Below the pieces are notes generated by a model. The model worked only from the letters and a program-made list of their open reading frames with translations, was not told the origin of the DNA and searched no databases. Below are positions 29,301 to 35,434 of a DNA stretch of 64,000 nucleotides, in pieces. How positions within the stretch are numbered: the first letter of the stretch is position 1; each line of letters starts with the position of its first letter. The position numbers and the translations under genes are program-made. Source of the DNA: DATMNI01 sp035570275 (GTDB lineage Bacteria; Acidobacteriota; Terriglobia; Bryobacterales; Bryobacteraceae); NCBI GenBank assembly GCA_035570275.1, contig DATMNI010000182.1, forward strand, positions 1 to 64,000, given 5' to 3'.

Positions 29301-29772
29301 CAAGGCCGATACCACGACACAAGGCACGTGGAAGACGGTTTACGGGGCTGATGGCGAGGCCATCGCCAACGACGTTACCAACTACCCGGCGTATGCCCAG
29401 GTCGCCTTAACCGGTCAGGCCGCGGCTACCTGGGTCACAACCACCGCCGACGTTCGAGGGCTGCAGAAGGGCGTTTTGACAGGCCGGATTGCAGCCACCT
29501 GGTTCGCCACTGCGAGCTTTAACATCGATATCAATCTGACCGATGGCCTTCCGCATCAGGTAGCGCTGTATTGCCTGGACTGGGATGCCATCGGACGCGC
29601 AGAGAGGATCGATGTGTTGGATACTGTCACTGGCCAGGTGCTGGCCAGCAGTTCGGTGAGCGCCTTCACATCGGGCCAATACCTGGTGTGGAATCTCTCC
29701 GGGCACGTCACCCTGCGAGTCACAAAGACGGCGGGAACCAACGCCGTAGTGAGCGGGGTGTTCTTCAAGTAA
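20383..29772 (+). CDS. Giant secreted IPT/TIG-repeat protein with propeller-like N-terminus, DUF11-like domain and four unnamed modules
   Basis: Predicted 3,129-residue exported protein; ATG 20383 follows AAGGAGA at 20365-20371. A signal peptide is likely (LIGTLVLLALAANCAAAPGALA). Residues about 50-620 are two similar halves of propeller-like sequence (LWVTDASAGFC, LWVVDHALGFC; DGNLYVSMA). Twenty IPT/TIG-like repeats of about 85 residues follow (PVTLTGTNL, GITATGVVATASQIT). A DUF11-like domain lies near residues 1150-1270. A roughly 150-residue module beginning TQGTWKPVYG recurs at about 1448-1605, 1870-2026, 2464-2620 and 2977-3129, the last closing the protein. No LPXTG or sorting tail is seen. 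It is probably an extracellular adhesin or matrix protein; binding target unknown. Confidence 0.85.
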   Translation: MLKLSAVEKARDVGSRSESLIGTLVLLALAANCAAAPGALAISSMTSTSPGGFVSVGTQLWVTDASAGFCQVTVDATGASQLQNCVAPPVTPHGTAVFGQPAFDGTAYVYLPDRSIGSLGIYRYSFDGTVFDPFSGFNVAPTLSRPAAAAIGSDGNLYVSMAANNKLFRITNPSGAVPQKPVGMGSALSATAPHGLAFVGSQLWIADGASVSVVASPLTCDLVTTPCTITANTQLGIASPLSIAVDTANNLVYVGVASGVYRNNQTTAVTDFYTGTLVKNGSPAFYSNVTAVGVDSLGNLYLVNDPTFGQFVGAASLYQVPAGSAPDGLSPPPQPSPLPPPTVVTTASTNPGYFYSSGLTTPKGAVWMGTHMWVVDHALGFCKVDLTLPPPSLTACAVFPVVGDVPGAPAFDSASNLLYISDAALGEGVLKYAFDPVSETLGIAATVVKDANLTAACGPGATAPTALALGPDGQLYVAMGGTSKILRVTAPSAATHVISVVGAMNNNAAANLAFYQADLYAVAAANVSIMRNATVCKVTCTAQALVAPLVTPASVAGDGNFIYIGDSKQVWKYDLVANTLTNLADTGLTTNLVSTPLGKIGGLAIDPLGQVYAADQGPLWQISAIKPTIASISPNQGAATTTQTVTITGTNFSSGTTVTGCSAVTASNVTFVSATQITADFAIGPGPLGSCAISVVTATGTSFNANFTVLISPPVLSTISPTAGFRGGSAANIISVTLTGINMPGATLSAGPDIAATVTSSTATQIVASFAISPTAALGPVNVTITTPSGTSNALAFTINAPAPLLTSIAPAQGTAATSVPVTFVGTALFGGTLNLPAGITLTGTPVVTPTSITATLAIASTIPTGPQSITVTTPGGTTNSVTFNILPVLTSIAPITAKAGTATAVTLTGTSLDTVTAINAGANITVTAVVATVNQITATFTTLNSAPLGPQSITVTNAGGTSNAMTFTITEPTPILAAIAPATGARGASVPVTLTGSGLVGATLNMPAGITLAGAPVVAFGQIAASFVIDPAATLGAQSITVTTPGTGGTSVAVTFTVFAPVPTLTSINPALGSAASSVPVTLAGTGLIDATLNLPAGITLAGAPVVTASSMTANLVISPAATGATISTTASISVTTPGGASNLLSFTIVPRALLSIAKTHIGSFTQAQSGAAYTVTVSNAVTSSPTIGPVTVTETVPSGLTLVSMTGLGWTCAGNTCTRADALAGGASYPAIAVTVNVSPVALSPQVNAITVSGGNSLNAVSTTDTTVINFLPPTLTAVNPALGVIGTSVPVTITGTNLTLAVVNPPAGVTATGVVVTASQITATLNIALIAPVGAQTITVTTPGGTTNAIAFTVLPLTPVLAIIAPASGVIGSSQAVTLTGTSLNNATLNLSAGITATGVVATSTQITATLVAAANAPLGPASLTVSTPGGTSNTITFTLVQSDITTQGTWKPVYGAGGQAIPNNVTNFPAYAQVAFTGSTNFTWSPSTADVRAPQKITSTGRIASAWYSFSSFSIDINLTDGLTHQVALYGLDWDGANTRAQRIDVLNPATGQVLATTPMTAFSAGQYLVWNLTGHVTLRVTRTAGTTAVVSGLFFDGGSPLLPALAAIAPATGVVGTTVPVTITGTNLIGANLNLGAGITATGVVATPSQITATLAIAATAPVGPQTISVTTLAGDSGTVTFTVLPLTPTLATIAPALGAAGTSVPVTLTGTNLTGATLTPGAGITATGVVATATQITATLTIAINAPLGPQSITVTTAGGTDSSTTFTVYQLAPVLASSITPATGVMGTTVPVTFTGTNLMRATLNPGAGITATGLVATPTQITANLVIAANAPLGPQTISVTTPGGTSNTATFSVVPAAATTDTITQGTWKPVYGASGQAVANDVTNYPAFAQVAFTGQTNFTWSPATTDVRGLQKGITAGRIASAWYSFTSFSIDINLTDGLAHQVALYGLDWDGANTRAQKVDVLNPATGQVLASSLMSSFSLGQYQVWTLSGHVTLRITKTGGTSAVVSGLFFDGGSALLPALAGITPATGVIGTTVPVTFTGTNLSGANLNLGAGITATGVVATASQVTASLAIAATVPVGPQTISVTTPGGDSGTVTFTVLPLTPTLATIVPATGATGTNVPVTLTGTNLIGANLNLGAGITATSVVATATKITATLNIALTAPLGLQSITATTVGGTSNAVTFTTFQLAPVLTSIAPATGVVGTTVPVTLTGTNLNGASLNTGAGITATGVVATTSQITATLAIAATAPVGPQTVSITTPGGTSGTVTFTVNPLAPTLAAVTPAVGVLGTSVPVTLTGTNLTGATLHLGAGVTATGVVVTATQITATLAIAATAPVGPQTITVTTAGGTTNAVTFTILVPVPVVATIAPATAVMGSSQPVVITGVNLNGAALNLRAGITATNVVATATQITATLVVAPNALLGQANFTVSTPGGISNNATFAIVPALAQTDTTTQGNWKPVYGVGGQAIANDVTNYPAYAQVALTGQTAFTWAATTADVRGLQKGAITGRIAASWYSFSSFSIDINLTDGLAHQVALYGLDWDGANTRAQRVDVLDPATGLVLASSPMSGFSAGQYQVWNLSGHVTLRVTRTAGTSAVVSGLFFDGGGALPALATITPAAGVIGTTVPVTFTGANLNGATLNLGAGITATGVVATASQITATLAIAATAPVGPQTISVTTLGGDSNTVTFTVNPLTPTLTTIAPALAGAGTTVPVTLTGTNLTGANLNLGAGITATSVVATATKITATFNIAATAPVGPQTLSVTTPGGTSGTVTFTVNPMAPTLATVTPAVGVLGTSVPVTLTGTNLTAATLHLGAGITATGVVVTATQINATLAIAATAPLGPQTISVTTPGGTTGTVTFTVNPLAPTLTASAPTLAATGTSVPMTLTGTNLLGASLNLGAGITANVVTMTATQITGTIVVAPTALLGPSSITVTTAGGTSNAATFTIVAPSGTAAFVKADTTTQGTWKTVYGADGEAIANDVTNYPAYAQVALTGQAAATWVTTTADVRGLQKGVLTGRIAATWFATASFNIDINLTDGLPHQVALYCLDWDAIGRAERIDVLDTVTGQVLASSSVSAFTSGQYLVWNLSGHVTLRVTKTAGTNAVVSGVFFK
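24721..29772 (+). repeat. Long internal coding repeats of the giant gene
   Basis: Roughly 260-base IPT/TIG units and 470-base TQGTWK-module units repeat with high nucleotide similarity, for example around 25270, 26530, 27010 and 28270. This indicates recent internal duplication or gene conversion. Module copies start near 24724, 25993, 27775 and 29314. Confidence 0.8.
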
Positions 29773-29872
29773 ACCTAACCTGGCGTCGTAGGTGCGGAGC
29801 CGGCGGGACTGAGAGAGGTTTCATCAGTTTCGCCGGCCGCTTGTTGGAAGCAAATTTAGCTCTACTCTGGCT

Positions 29873-29925
29873 CCAGCCCGGATCTCTCATCCAAGTTCGA
29901 TGAGAAATCCGGGCTGGTTTCGTTT
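29873..29925 (+). terminator. Strong terminator after the giant gene
   Basis: Stem CCAGCCCGGAT (29873-29883) with ATCCGGGCTGG (29907-29917). It continues after one mismatch as TCTCATC with GATGAGA around a seven-base loop, then TTTCGTTT. It lies 100 bases after the stop. Confidence 0.85.
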
Positions 29926-29941
29926 CTGGTAGGCTGCAATT

Positions 29942-30289
29942 ATGGACATCTGGAATCTGGTGGCCGACCGCAAGATTCGCGAAGCCATGGAGGAAGGGGC
30001 GTTCGATCGTCTGGAAGGCGCCGGGCAGCCCCTCGATCTGGAAGAGAACCCTTACCTGGACCCCGCGCTTCGCATGGCGCACCGCCTGCTGCGGAACAAT
30101 GGTTTCGCTCCCTCCTGGATTCTGGAAGGCAAGGATCTCGATGGGGACATCCTCCGTTTGCGCGCCAGCCGTGAGCGGTGCACTCCCGAGGAATTCCGCC
30201 GCCGGGCGGCCGAATTGAACCAGCGCATCCTGGCCTACAATCTGAAGGTACCGGTTTCATCGGCGCAGAAACTGCCGCTGAAGGATTAA
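29942..30289 (+). CDS. DUF1992 (DnaJ-C28-type conserved domain) protein
   Basis: Predicted 115-residue soluble protein. It carries the family pattern DRKIREAMEEGAFDRLEGAGQPL followed by LRMAHRLLRNNGFAPSWILEGK, and an Arg-rich helix FRRRAAELNQRILAYNLKVP. The domain occurs alone in bacteria and in eukaryotic DNAJC28; its biochemical role is not established. Length is normal for the bacterial form. It starts right after the terminator of the giant gene, so it has its own promoter. Confidence 0.85.
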   Translation: MDIWNLVADRKIREAMEEGAFDRLEGAGQPLDLEENPYLDPALRMAHRLLRNNGFAPSWILEGKDLDGDILRLRASRERCTPEEFRRRAAELNQRILAYNLKVPVSSAQKLPLKD

Positions 30290-30377
30290 GCCGCGTGTCG
30301 CGGTGTGTGTCATGGCGCCGTTGCTCCGCCGTCGGCCTCGGACTATAATGACCGGGAACCAATAAGGAGGCACGCCC

Positions 30378-31667
30378 ATGCGGAAATCGGCATCCCTGCT
30401 TTTGCCCGCTCTCGCATTCCTGGCCTTACCGCTCGCAGCCGCGTCGGTATCGGCCGCTAAACCGGAGGAGGTAGGAGTATCGTCGGAGCGGTTGAAACGG
30501 ATCGGCCAGATGATCCAGCGCCGCATCGATGCCGGCGATATTACCGGAGCCGTGACCCTGGTTGCCCGTAAGGGAAGGGTGGTGCATCTTGAGGCCCTGG
30601 GCGTGATGGATCTGGAATCCAAGAAACCCATGGCCAGGGACACCATGTTCCGCATCGCTTCCATGACCAAACCGGTCACCGGCCTCGCCATCATGATGAT
30701 GTTGGAAGAGGGCAAGGTTCGCCTGACCGACCCCGTGTCGCGCTTCATTCCGGAGTTTCGCGGCATGAAGGTGGCGGTGGCGCTGCCCTCGCAGGGCCGC
30801 GGCGGTGGCCAGGCCGGCCGCGGCGGCGATCAGGCTGGACGCGGCGGCCCGCCGCCGGTGCCCCAGTTTTACACCATGCCGGCCGAGCGCGAAATTACGG
30901 TCCGCGATCTGCTGACCCACGTTTCCGGCCTGGCCAGCGGCCCCATGAGCAACAGCGAAGCCGAGAAGTTGAACCGGCTTCCGGAGGAAAACCTGGCCAG
31001 CTATATCCCCCGGCTGGGCAGCACGCCACTTGAGTTCCAACCGGGCTCGCGCTGGGCGTATAGTTCGCAGGCCGGCTTCGACACGCTGGGGCGCATCGTC
31101 GAAATCGCTTCCGGGATGACCCTGGACCAGTTTTTCCGGCAGCGCATTTTCTCACCGCTCGGCATGAAGGACATCTACTTTTGGCCGCCCGACGAAACCT
31201 GGCCGCGCGTGGCCACGCCGTATCAGCGTACCCCGGCCGGCCTGCAGAAACCGCCGAACCCGAACTTCATGTCGAGCAAGGTGTACTTCATGGGCTCCGG
31301 CGGGCTCATCACCACGGCCGAGGACTATCTTCCCTTGGGCGTGATGCTGGCCAACGGCGGCCAGTTGAACGGCAAGCGGCTGCTGAGCCCCAAGACCGTG
31401 GAGATGATGCGCTCCGTCCACGCGCCGGACACGCTGCCGGGCCGCCCGCCGGGCGAAGGCTTCGGCCTCAGCGTCCGGGTGGTGAGCGACCACGCCAAGA
31501 GGGGCACATTGCTTTCCACCGGCAGCTTCGGCTGGAGCGGCTACTACGGCACCCATTTCTTTGTGGACCCGGTGGAGCAGGTGGTGGGGCTGCTGATGGT
31601 GCAGACCGCCAACCCCGACGTCCAACGCGATTTCGAAGACATGGTGATGCAGGCGATTGTGGAGTAG
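30378..31667 (+). CDS. Secreted serine hydrolase, beta-lactamase (class C-like) family
   Basis: Predicted 429-residue exported protein; ATG 30378 is preceded by AAGGAGG. The signal peptide spans residues 1-26 or so. The penicillin-binding fold has the SxxK motif SMTKP (Ser95, Lys98) and YSS with Tyr228 as general base. A Gly/Gln/Arg-rich insert (QGRGGGQAGRGGDQAGRGG, residues about 138-157) interrupts the region after the first motif. The ending FFVDPVEQVVGLLMVQT fits esterase EstB / D-aminopeptidase-like members. The actual substrate could be an ester or peptide; beta-lactam activity is not implied. Confidence 0.88.
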   Translation: MRKSASLLLPALAFLALPLAAASVSAAKPEEVGVSSERLKRIGQMIQRRIDAGDITGAVTLVARKGRVVHLEALGVMDLESKKPMARDTMFRIASMTKPVTGLAIMMMLEEGKVRLTDPVSRFIPEFRGMKVAVALPSQGRGGGQAGRGGDQAGRGGPPPVPQFYTMPAEREITVRDLLTHVSGLASGPMSNSEAEKLNRLPEENLASYIPRLGSTPLEFQPGSRWAYSSQAGFDTLGRIVEIASGMTLDQFFRQRIFSPLGMKDIYFWPPDETWPRVATPYQRTPAGLQKPPNPNFMSSKVYFMGSGGLITTAEDYLPLGVMLANGGQLNGKRLLSPKTVEMMRSVHAPDTLPGRPPGEGFGLSVRVVSDHAKRGTLLSTGSFGWSGYYGTHFFVDPVEQVVGLLMVQTANPDVQRDFEDMVMQAIVE

Positions 31668-32011
31668 CGTGGCGGCGACCCTCCGGGTCGCCGGCTCACC
31701 ACCGGGTTGTCCTCAGGTGGCGCACCAGGAGCGTGCCTGCCAACACCGACGGGGTTACGCTGTTGACGCAGAATCAGGGTGGCGATGCGGGAAATATTGA
31801 CTTATCGTGCTGCCCCCACCGGACACTTGCCCCTTCCGGGACGCGATCGCCCAGGGGTGGCGTGACCATCCGTGAGGCGCCATTGCGATAGCCAGTCATA
31901 CCGTGAAATCTTGCCTCTTTGAATCCCACGCTTCCCAAGCCGATTCCCCTGACGCTAGACGCAAATTGTCCAGTTTATTGTTTGACTCGGCCTTAGCTTC
32001 GGTTGAAGCCG
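31668..32011. other. Gene-free spacer with repeat
   Basis: Starts with a GC hairpin (GGCGACC-ctcc-GGGTCGCC near 31673-31692) just after the hydrolase stop. It contains the dispersed repeat at 31901-31995. No coding frame is supported. The genes on either side converge, so it need not contain a promoter. Confidence 0.55.
31901..31995. repeat. Dispersed intergenic repeat, copy B
   Basis: Partner of 19802-19895, in the same orientation. The most conserved part is the end, CAAATTGTCCAGTTTATT then TTTGACTCGGCCTT. It sits just beyond the 3' end of the S10 peptidase gene. Confidence 0.55.
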
Positions 32012-33613
32012 CTACCGTGTCTCCCGGTTCGGCAAGGCGCTCGACATCCACTCCCCGAAATCGTGCTTGAGCTTGGTGTGGGAGTCGCTGTCGATGTACA
32101 ACATGTGGCCCGCCTGGTAATAGTCCCACGTGATCCGCTGGTGCATCTCGGGATCGAGGCCCATGTGGCTGAAAGTGTATTCCACCGCGTAGTACGGCGT
32201 CGCCAGATCGTAGTAACCCGCGGCGATCATCACCTTCATGTAAGGGTTCTTCGTCATGGCGTTCCGCAGCAGCGCCGTGGTGTCGCCGAAGCCGTTCTGC
32301 ACGCCGTAGTCCCATGGTTGAACGCCGCCGGACGGATAGTAGTACATGTCGGTCTTGTATCCCAGATCCGTCCGCAAATAGCTCGTCAGAATCGCCGTGA
32401 ACGGAGGCGTGATCAGCGTGCTCGAAGGATCGCCCTCGCTGGTCTCTCCCACATTGCGCGGCGACGGCATCGTCAACCGGCCGTCGTACCGGCCGATCGA
32501 TTCGTGCTTGTCTCTCAGAAGCTGCCGCGTGAAATGCTGGACGTCAAACCGAAGATTGCTCTCGTCCAGATAGTGGGCATCCAGGCCGGTGAAGCGCACC
32601 AGTTTATCGATCGCCGCCTTTCGTTCCGCGGCCGGCAGTGCGTCGCCTTTCATCAGCGCCGTGGCGTACTCGCCGTTGGCAAACGCCTCCGCGTCCTTAA
32701 GGAACGATTTCAAGTCCTTGCGCTGCAGATCCGCCGCCACCTTCTTGTGATACCAGGCGTCGGCCGCATACGTGGGCAGTTCCAGCTCGTACACCAGGTC
32801 GTCACTGCGGCTCCAGATGGTTTCCAGGTTGAGGGTGGTGCCGATCAACACCACGCCGTTGAAAGCGATGCCGCGGTCGATCAGATAGCCCGCCAGGCCC
32901 GCCGCCCGGAAGGTTCCATAACTCTCGCCGGCGATGAAGAGCGGCGAGAGTTCACGGTTGTTGCGCATAATGTACATGCGCATGAACTCGCCCACCGATT
33001 GAATGTCGCCCTGCACGCCGTTCACGCGGCGCGCCACTTCGATATTCTTGGCGCGGCTGTAGCCCGTGCCCACCGGGTCGATGAACACCAGGTCGGTCTT
33101 ATCCAGCCAGGTATCCTGGTTGTCCTTCATCTCGTACGGCGGAGGAAGCATGCCGCCGTTGGGCGCCAGTTTCGGACTGCGCGGCCCCATGCCGCCCATG
33201 TGCACCCACATGGAAGCCGACCCCGGACCGCCATTGAAGCAGAACGTCAGCGGGCGCTTCCCGGCATCGGTGGCGCTATCCAGGTTATAGGCCACGTAAA
33301 AGATGTGGGCTTCGGTTTCGCCCGCCGCGTCCTTCAACGGCATCTGCGCGACGGTGGCCGTGTAGTTCAGCGTTTGCCCCCCGGCATTGATCGAATGCTT
33401 GGTAACCACCGGGGTTTCGTCGATTTCGCCGCCGACGGCCGGTCCCGGACCCGCCACACCCCCGCGTCCGCCGCGCCCTCCCGGCGCCGGGGCCGGAGTC
33501 TGGGTGGCTGGCGTAGTGGGAGCGGTGGGCTGGGCCTGCCGCCCCTGTGCCAGCGCGCGCGGCGCTAAGGGAGCGAGTAGGAACATCAGAATCCAAAGCT
33601 GAGATCGCAACAT
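32012..33613 (-). CDS. Secreted serine carboxypeptidase, S10 family
   Basis: Predicted 533-residue exported protein; the start is ATG 33613 (MLRSQLWILMFLLAPLAPRALAQ), giving a signal peptide, in preference to an upstream in-frame ATG. A Pro/Gln/Gly-rich segment (residues about 25-60) precedes the catalytic domain. FCFNGGPGSASMW forms the oxyanion region. IAGESYGTFRAAG holds the nucleophile Ser231; the Asp and His are expected in the C-terminal third (AGYYDLATPY and YQAGHMLY). It cleaves C-terminal residues from peptides, probably in the periplasm or outside. It appears to be a single-gene unit. Confidence 0.9.
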   Translation of the reverse strand: MLRSQLWILMFLLAPLAPRALAQGRQAQPTAPTTPATQTPAPAPGGRGGRGGVAGPGPAVGGEIDETPVVTKHSINAGGQTLNYTATVAQMPLKDAAGETEAHIFYVAYNLDSATDAGKRPLTFCFNGGPGSASMWVHMGGMGPRSPKLAPNGGMLPPPYEMKDNQDTWLDKTDLVFIDPVGTGYSRAKNIEVARRVNGVQGDIQSVGEFMRMYIMRNNRELSPLFIAGESYGTFRAAGLAGYLIDRGIAFNGVVLIGTTLNLETIWSRSDDLVYELELPTYAADAWYHKKVAADLQRKDLKSFLKDAEAFANGEYATALMKGDALPAAERKAAIDKLVRFTGLDAHYLDESNLRFDVQHFTRQLLRDKHESIGRYDGRLTMPSPRNVGETSEGDPSSTLITPPFTAILTSYLRTDLGYKTDMYYYPSGGVQPWDYGVQNGFGDTTALLRNAMTKNPYMKVMIAAGYYDLATPYYAVEYTFSHMGLDPEMHQRITWDYYQAGHMLYIDSDSHTKLKHDFGEWMSSALPNRETR

Positions 33614-33638
33614 GAGAATTATGATAAACCTTTGTGGG

Positions 33639-33675
33639 GCAGATTGTTTAATCTGCGGCGGATTGTGAATCCGCC
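33639..33675. repeat. Twin small palindromes upstream of the S10 peptidase
   Basis: GCAGATT-gttt-AATCTGC followed at once by GGCGGATT-gtg-AATCCGCC. A similar hairpin (GGCGGAT-ctaca-ATCCGCC) is at 52030-52048. They lie 26 bases upstream of the peptidase start. Confidence 0.6.
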
Positions 33676-33812
33676 TGCCGGGGCCGGTTGTTAATCTGCA
33701 CCCGCGAACAAAAGCCATGTGTTCCCTGGGATTCGGATTTCCATTCCATTCTTGAGTGGGACAGACGATCGTCTTTTGTCGTCGGTCAACCGTCCGCGCT
33801 AAAGAGGGTCAA

Positions 33813-33836
33813 CAGACCAGGACAGGCGATGGTCTG
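33813..33836. repeat. Hairpin of the CAGACCA/TGGTCTG type, copy 1
   Basis: CAGACCA, ten-base loop, TGGTCTG, ending two bases before the stop codon of the zinc-ribbon gene on the minus strand. It is related to 57370-57397, which has the same stem and the same loop length. Confidence 0.5.
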
Positions 33837-33838
33837 CC

Positions 33839-34297
33839 CTACAGCCTGGTGCCGCAATAGGCGCAGTTCGACCAGCCAGGCTTGCTCACCCGGCGGCAGT
33901 TGCCGCAAGCCGGCAGCATGTTGGCGCCGCAGCGCGGGCAGTAGGCGTAGCCGTGGTGCATCATGGACCCGCAGGCCGAGCAGTATCCCGGCAACGGATC
34001 CCGAAGGATGAAGTACAGAATCACCCCGATGCCGTTCGAGAGGAAAATCGCCAGCAGCGTCCACATTACGTAGCGCATCCCACGCCGGCGGGCATCGCCA
34101 TAAATGTATCCCACCAGTACCGCGTAGGCGGCCGCGACCACCGGCACGACGACGGTGAGAAAGAAGAACATCGGTGGACGGACATGACCCGGGATCACCA
34201 AGTTGAGGACCAGGAAGGCAACCGCGAACAGGCTCCCTGCCGTAATCCAGGCGCCGATCGGGATGACACGGTTCTCTGGAGGAAATGCGGGATTCAT
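33839..34297 (-). CDS. Membrane protein with double zinc ribbon
   Basis: Predicted 152-residue protein. Three hydrophobic helices come first (ITAGSLFAVAFLVLNLVI, FFFLTVVVPVVAAAYAVLVGY, MWTLLAIFLSNGIGVILYFIL). A cytosolic C-terminus follows with four CxxC pairs (CSAC, CPRC, CGNC, CAYC) that would bind two zinc ions. It is the third gene of the sigma factor operon; its ATG overlaps the anti-sigma stop by four bases. It could be a membrane sensor or scaffold for that regulatory pair, which is inferred from position only. Confidence 0.75.
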   Translation of the reverse strand: MNPAFPPENRVIPIGAWITAGSLFAVAFLVLNLVIPGHVRPPMFFFLTVVVPVVAAAYAVLVGYIYGDARRRGMRYVMWTLLAIFLSNGIGVILYFILRDPLPGYCSACGSMMHHGYAYCPRCGANMLPACGNCRRVSKPGWSNCAYCGTRL

Positions 34298-34731
34298 CGG
34301 AAACTCCTTTCAGCACGCCGCCGGCGGCGGACCACCACGGCGGCAGTCAAGCCGGCCAGGACAGCGGAAAACTCCAACCAGATCAAAATGGCCGGATTGC
34401 CGCCCAGCCAATCCCATGCGCCCCACGTGGCCAGCGAAACCACCCAGCCGCAACCGCACCCGGCCACGCCCAAAGCGACGCCCGAAATCCGGTCGCGCCG
34501 CGCGGCCAGTTGGGCGGCAACCCGCGCCTGCGTGCGCGCCAGCAACGCAGCCGATGGCGCTGGCGATGGCAGCGAGGTCAGCCCGGCGGCCACTGCGGCC
34601 AGGCCGGCCAGCCCCGCGGCGCACGCAGGGCACTCACGGATGTGCTGGCGCACCTGCCGCTCCCCATCGGCGTCAAGCAAGCCGGCCGCGCTCAGCGCCA
34701 GCAGCGGACGTGTGGATTCATGCGGGGTCAT
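34294..34731 (-). CDS. Anti-sigma factor with zinc-finger (HC2-like) domain
   Basis: Predicted 145-residue protein. His30, Cys34 and Cys37 in HIRECPACA form the zinc-binding anti-sigma motif. The middle is Ala-rich and helical. Two hydrophobic stretches (ISGVALGVAGCGCGWVVSLATW and AILIWLEFSAVLAGLTAAVVV) anchor it in the membrane. It overlaps the sigma factor stop (ATGA) and probably holds that factor inactive until a signal arrives. The short C-terminus after the second helix is basic (RRRRRAERSFR). Confidence 0.8.
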   Translation of the reverse strand: MTPHESTRPLLALSAAGLLDADGERQVRQHIRECPACAAGLAGLAAVAAGLTSLPSPAPSAALLARTQARVAAQLAARRDRISGVALGVAGCGCGWVVSLATWGAWDWLGGNPAILIWLEFSAVLAGLTAAVVVRRRRRAERSFR

Positions 34732-35318
34732 ATCAAGTCTTCCTTACGCCATCGCGCGGCCATGTTCTGCCGCAGGCATTCGAGGCCCCGCTGCACCCGG
34801 CTCTTCACCGTGGAAAGCGGCGCGCGCGTCACTTCGGCGATCTCTTCGAGCTTCATGCCCTCCTCAAATCGCAGCGTCAGCGCTTCCCGATACACCGCCG
34901 GAAGGCTCGCCATTTCGGCAGCCAGGATGGCGGATCTCTGCGCCGTAATCGCCGCGGCCAGGGCATCGGGTTCAACCGCCGCCCACTCCGCGCCGCGGTC
35001 CGGATCGTCGAGGCTTTCGCCGGTACGCCGCCGCAGCAGATCCATCGCGGCATTATGGGCGATGGCGAAAAGCCAGGTGTCGAAGCTGCGCCGCGGATCG
35101 TACCGGTGAATCTGTCCGGCGGCATGGAGCCAGGTCTGCTGGAACAGATCGTCGGCCGCCGCCGGCTCGTGAACCAGGCGGAGCAGGTAGCGGTAGAGCC
35201 GGTGTTGATAGCGGTCCACGACCGCCGCCAAAGCAGCCGGGTCGCGCCGCCGAAGCCGGGCGGCCTCGTCTGTTTCTGCCACGGGAAAGTCCTTGCCGAT
35301 TGCAGCTTCGTAAATCAT
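34728..35318 (-). CDS. ECF-type RNA polymerase sigma factor
   Basis: Predicted 196-residue factor with ATG 35318 (MIYEAAIGKDFPVAETDEAARL) as likely start. The frame is open 34 codons further upstream but that part reads as non-coding. Region 2 contains VVDRYQHRLYRYLLRLV and DDLFQQTWLHAA, then FDTWLFAIAHNAAMDLLRR. Region 4 contains LPAVYREALTLRFEEGMKLEEIA and the helix-turn-helix LSTVKSRVQRGLECLR. The anti-sigma and zinc-ribbon membrane genes follow with four-base overlaps, so the three genes form one envelope-sensing unit. Confidence 0.92.
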   Translation of the reverse strand: MIYEAAIGKDFPVAETDEAARLRRRDPAALAAVVDRYQHRLYRYLLRLVHEPAAADDLFQQTWLHAAGQIHRYDPRRSFDTWLFAIAHNAAMDLLRRRTGESLDDPDRGAEWAAVEPDALAAAITAQRSAILAAEMASLPAVYREALTLRFEEGMKLEEIAEVTRAPLSTVKSRVQRGLECLRQNMAARWRKEDLI

Positions 35319-35434
35319 AACCGCATTGGGTATACGGATGACGGCCGCGAAAAGACGCAGGCACCTGCTACGATCTGCTACGATCCAATTTTTGGCACCT
35401 TCCAATTTGCTACGATCCATCGAGGGGGAATATC

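Noticed and set aside
22227..29768. Long open frames on the minus strand of the giant gene (up to about 600 residues)
   Set aside because: They mirror the repetitive, GC-ending codons of the sense gene, change with every repeat, and have no ribosome sites or family motifs.
20383..29772. CRISPR array considered because of regular repeats
   Set aside because: The repeats are coding, 260 or 470 bases long and have no short spacer structure.
31181..31891. Frame overlapping and extending past the beta-lactamase-family gene
   Set aside because: Its first part is another frame of the hydrolase and the rest crosses a hairpin and repeat.
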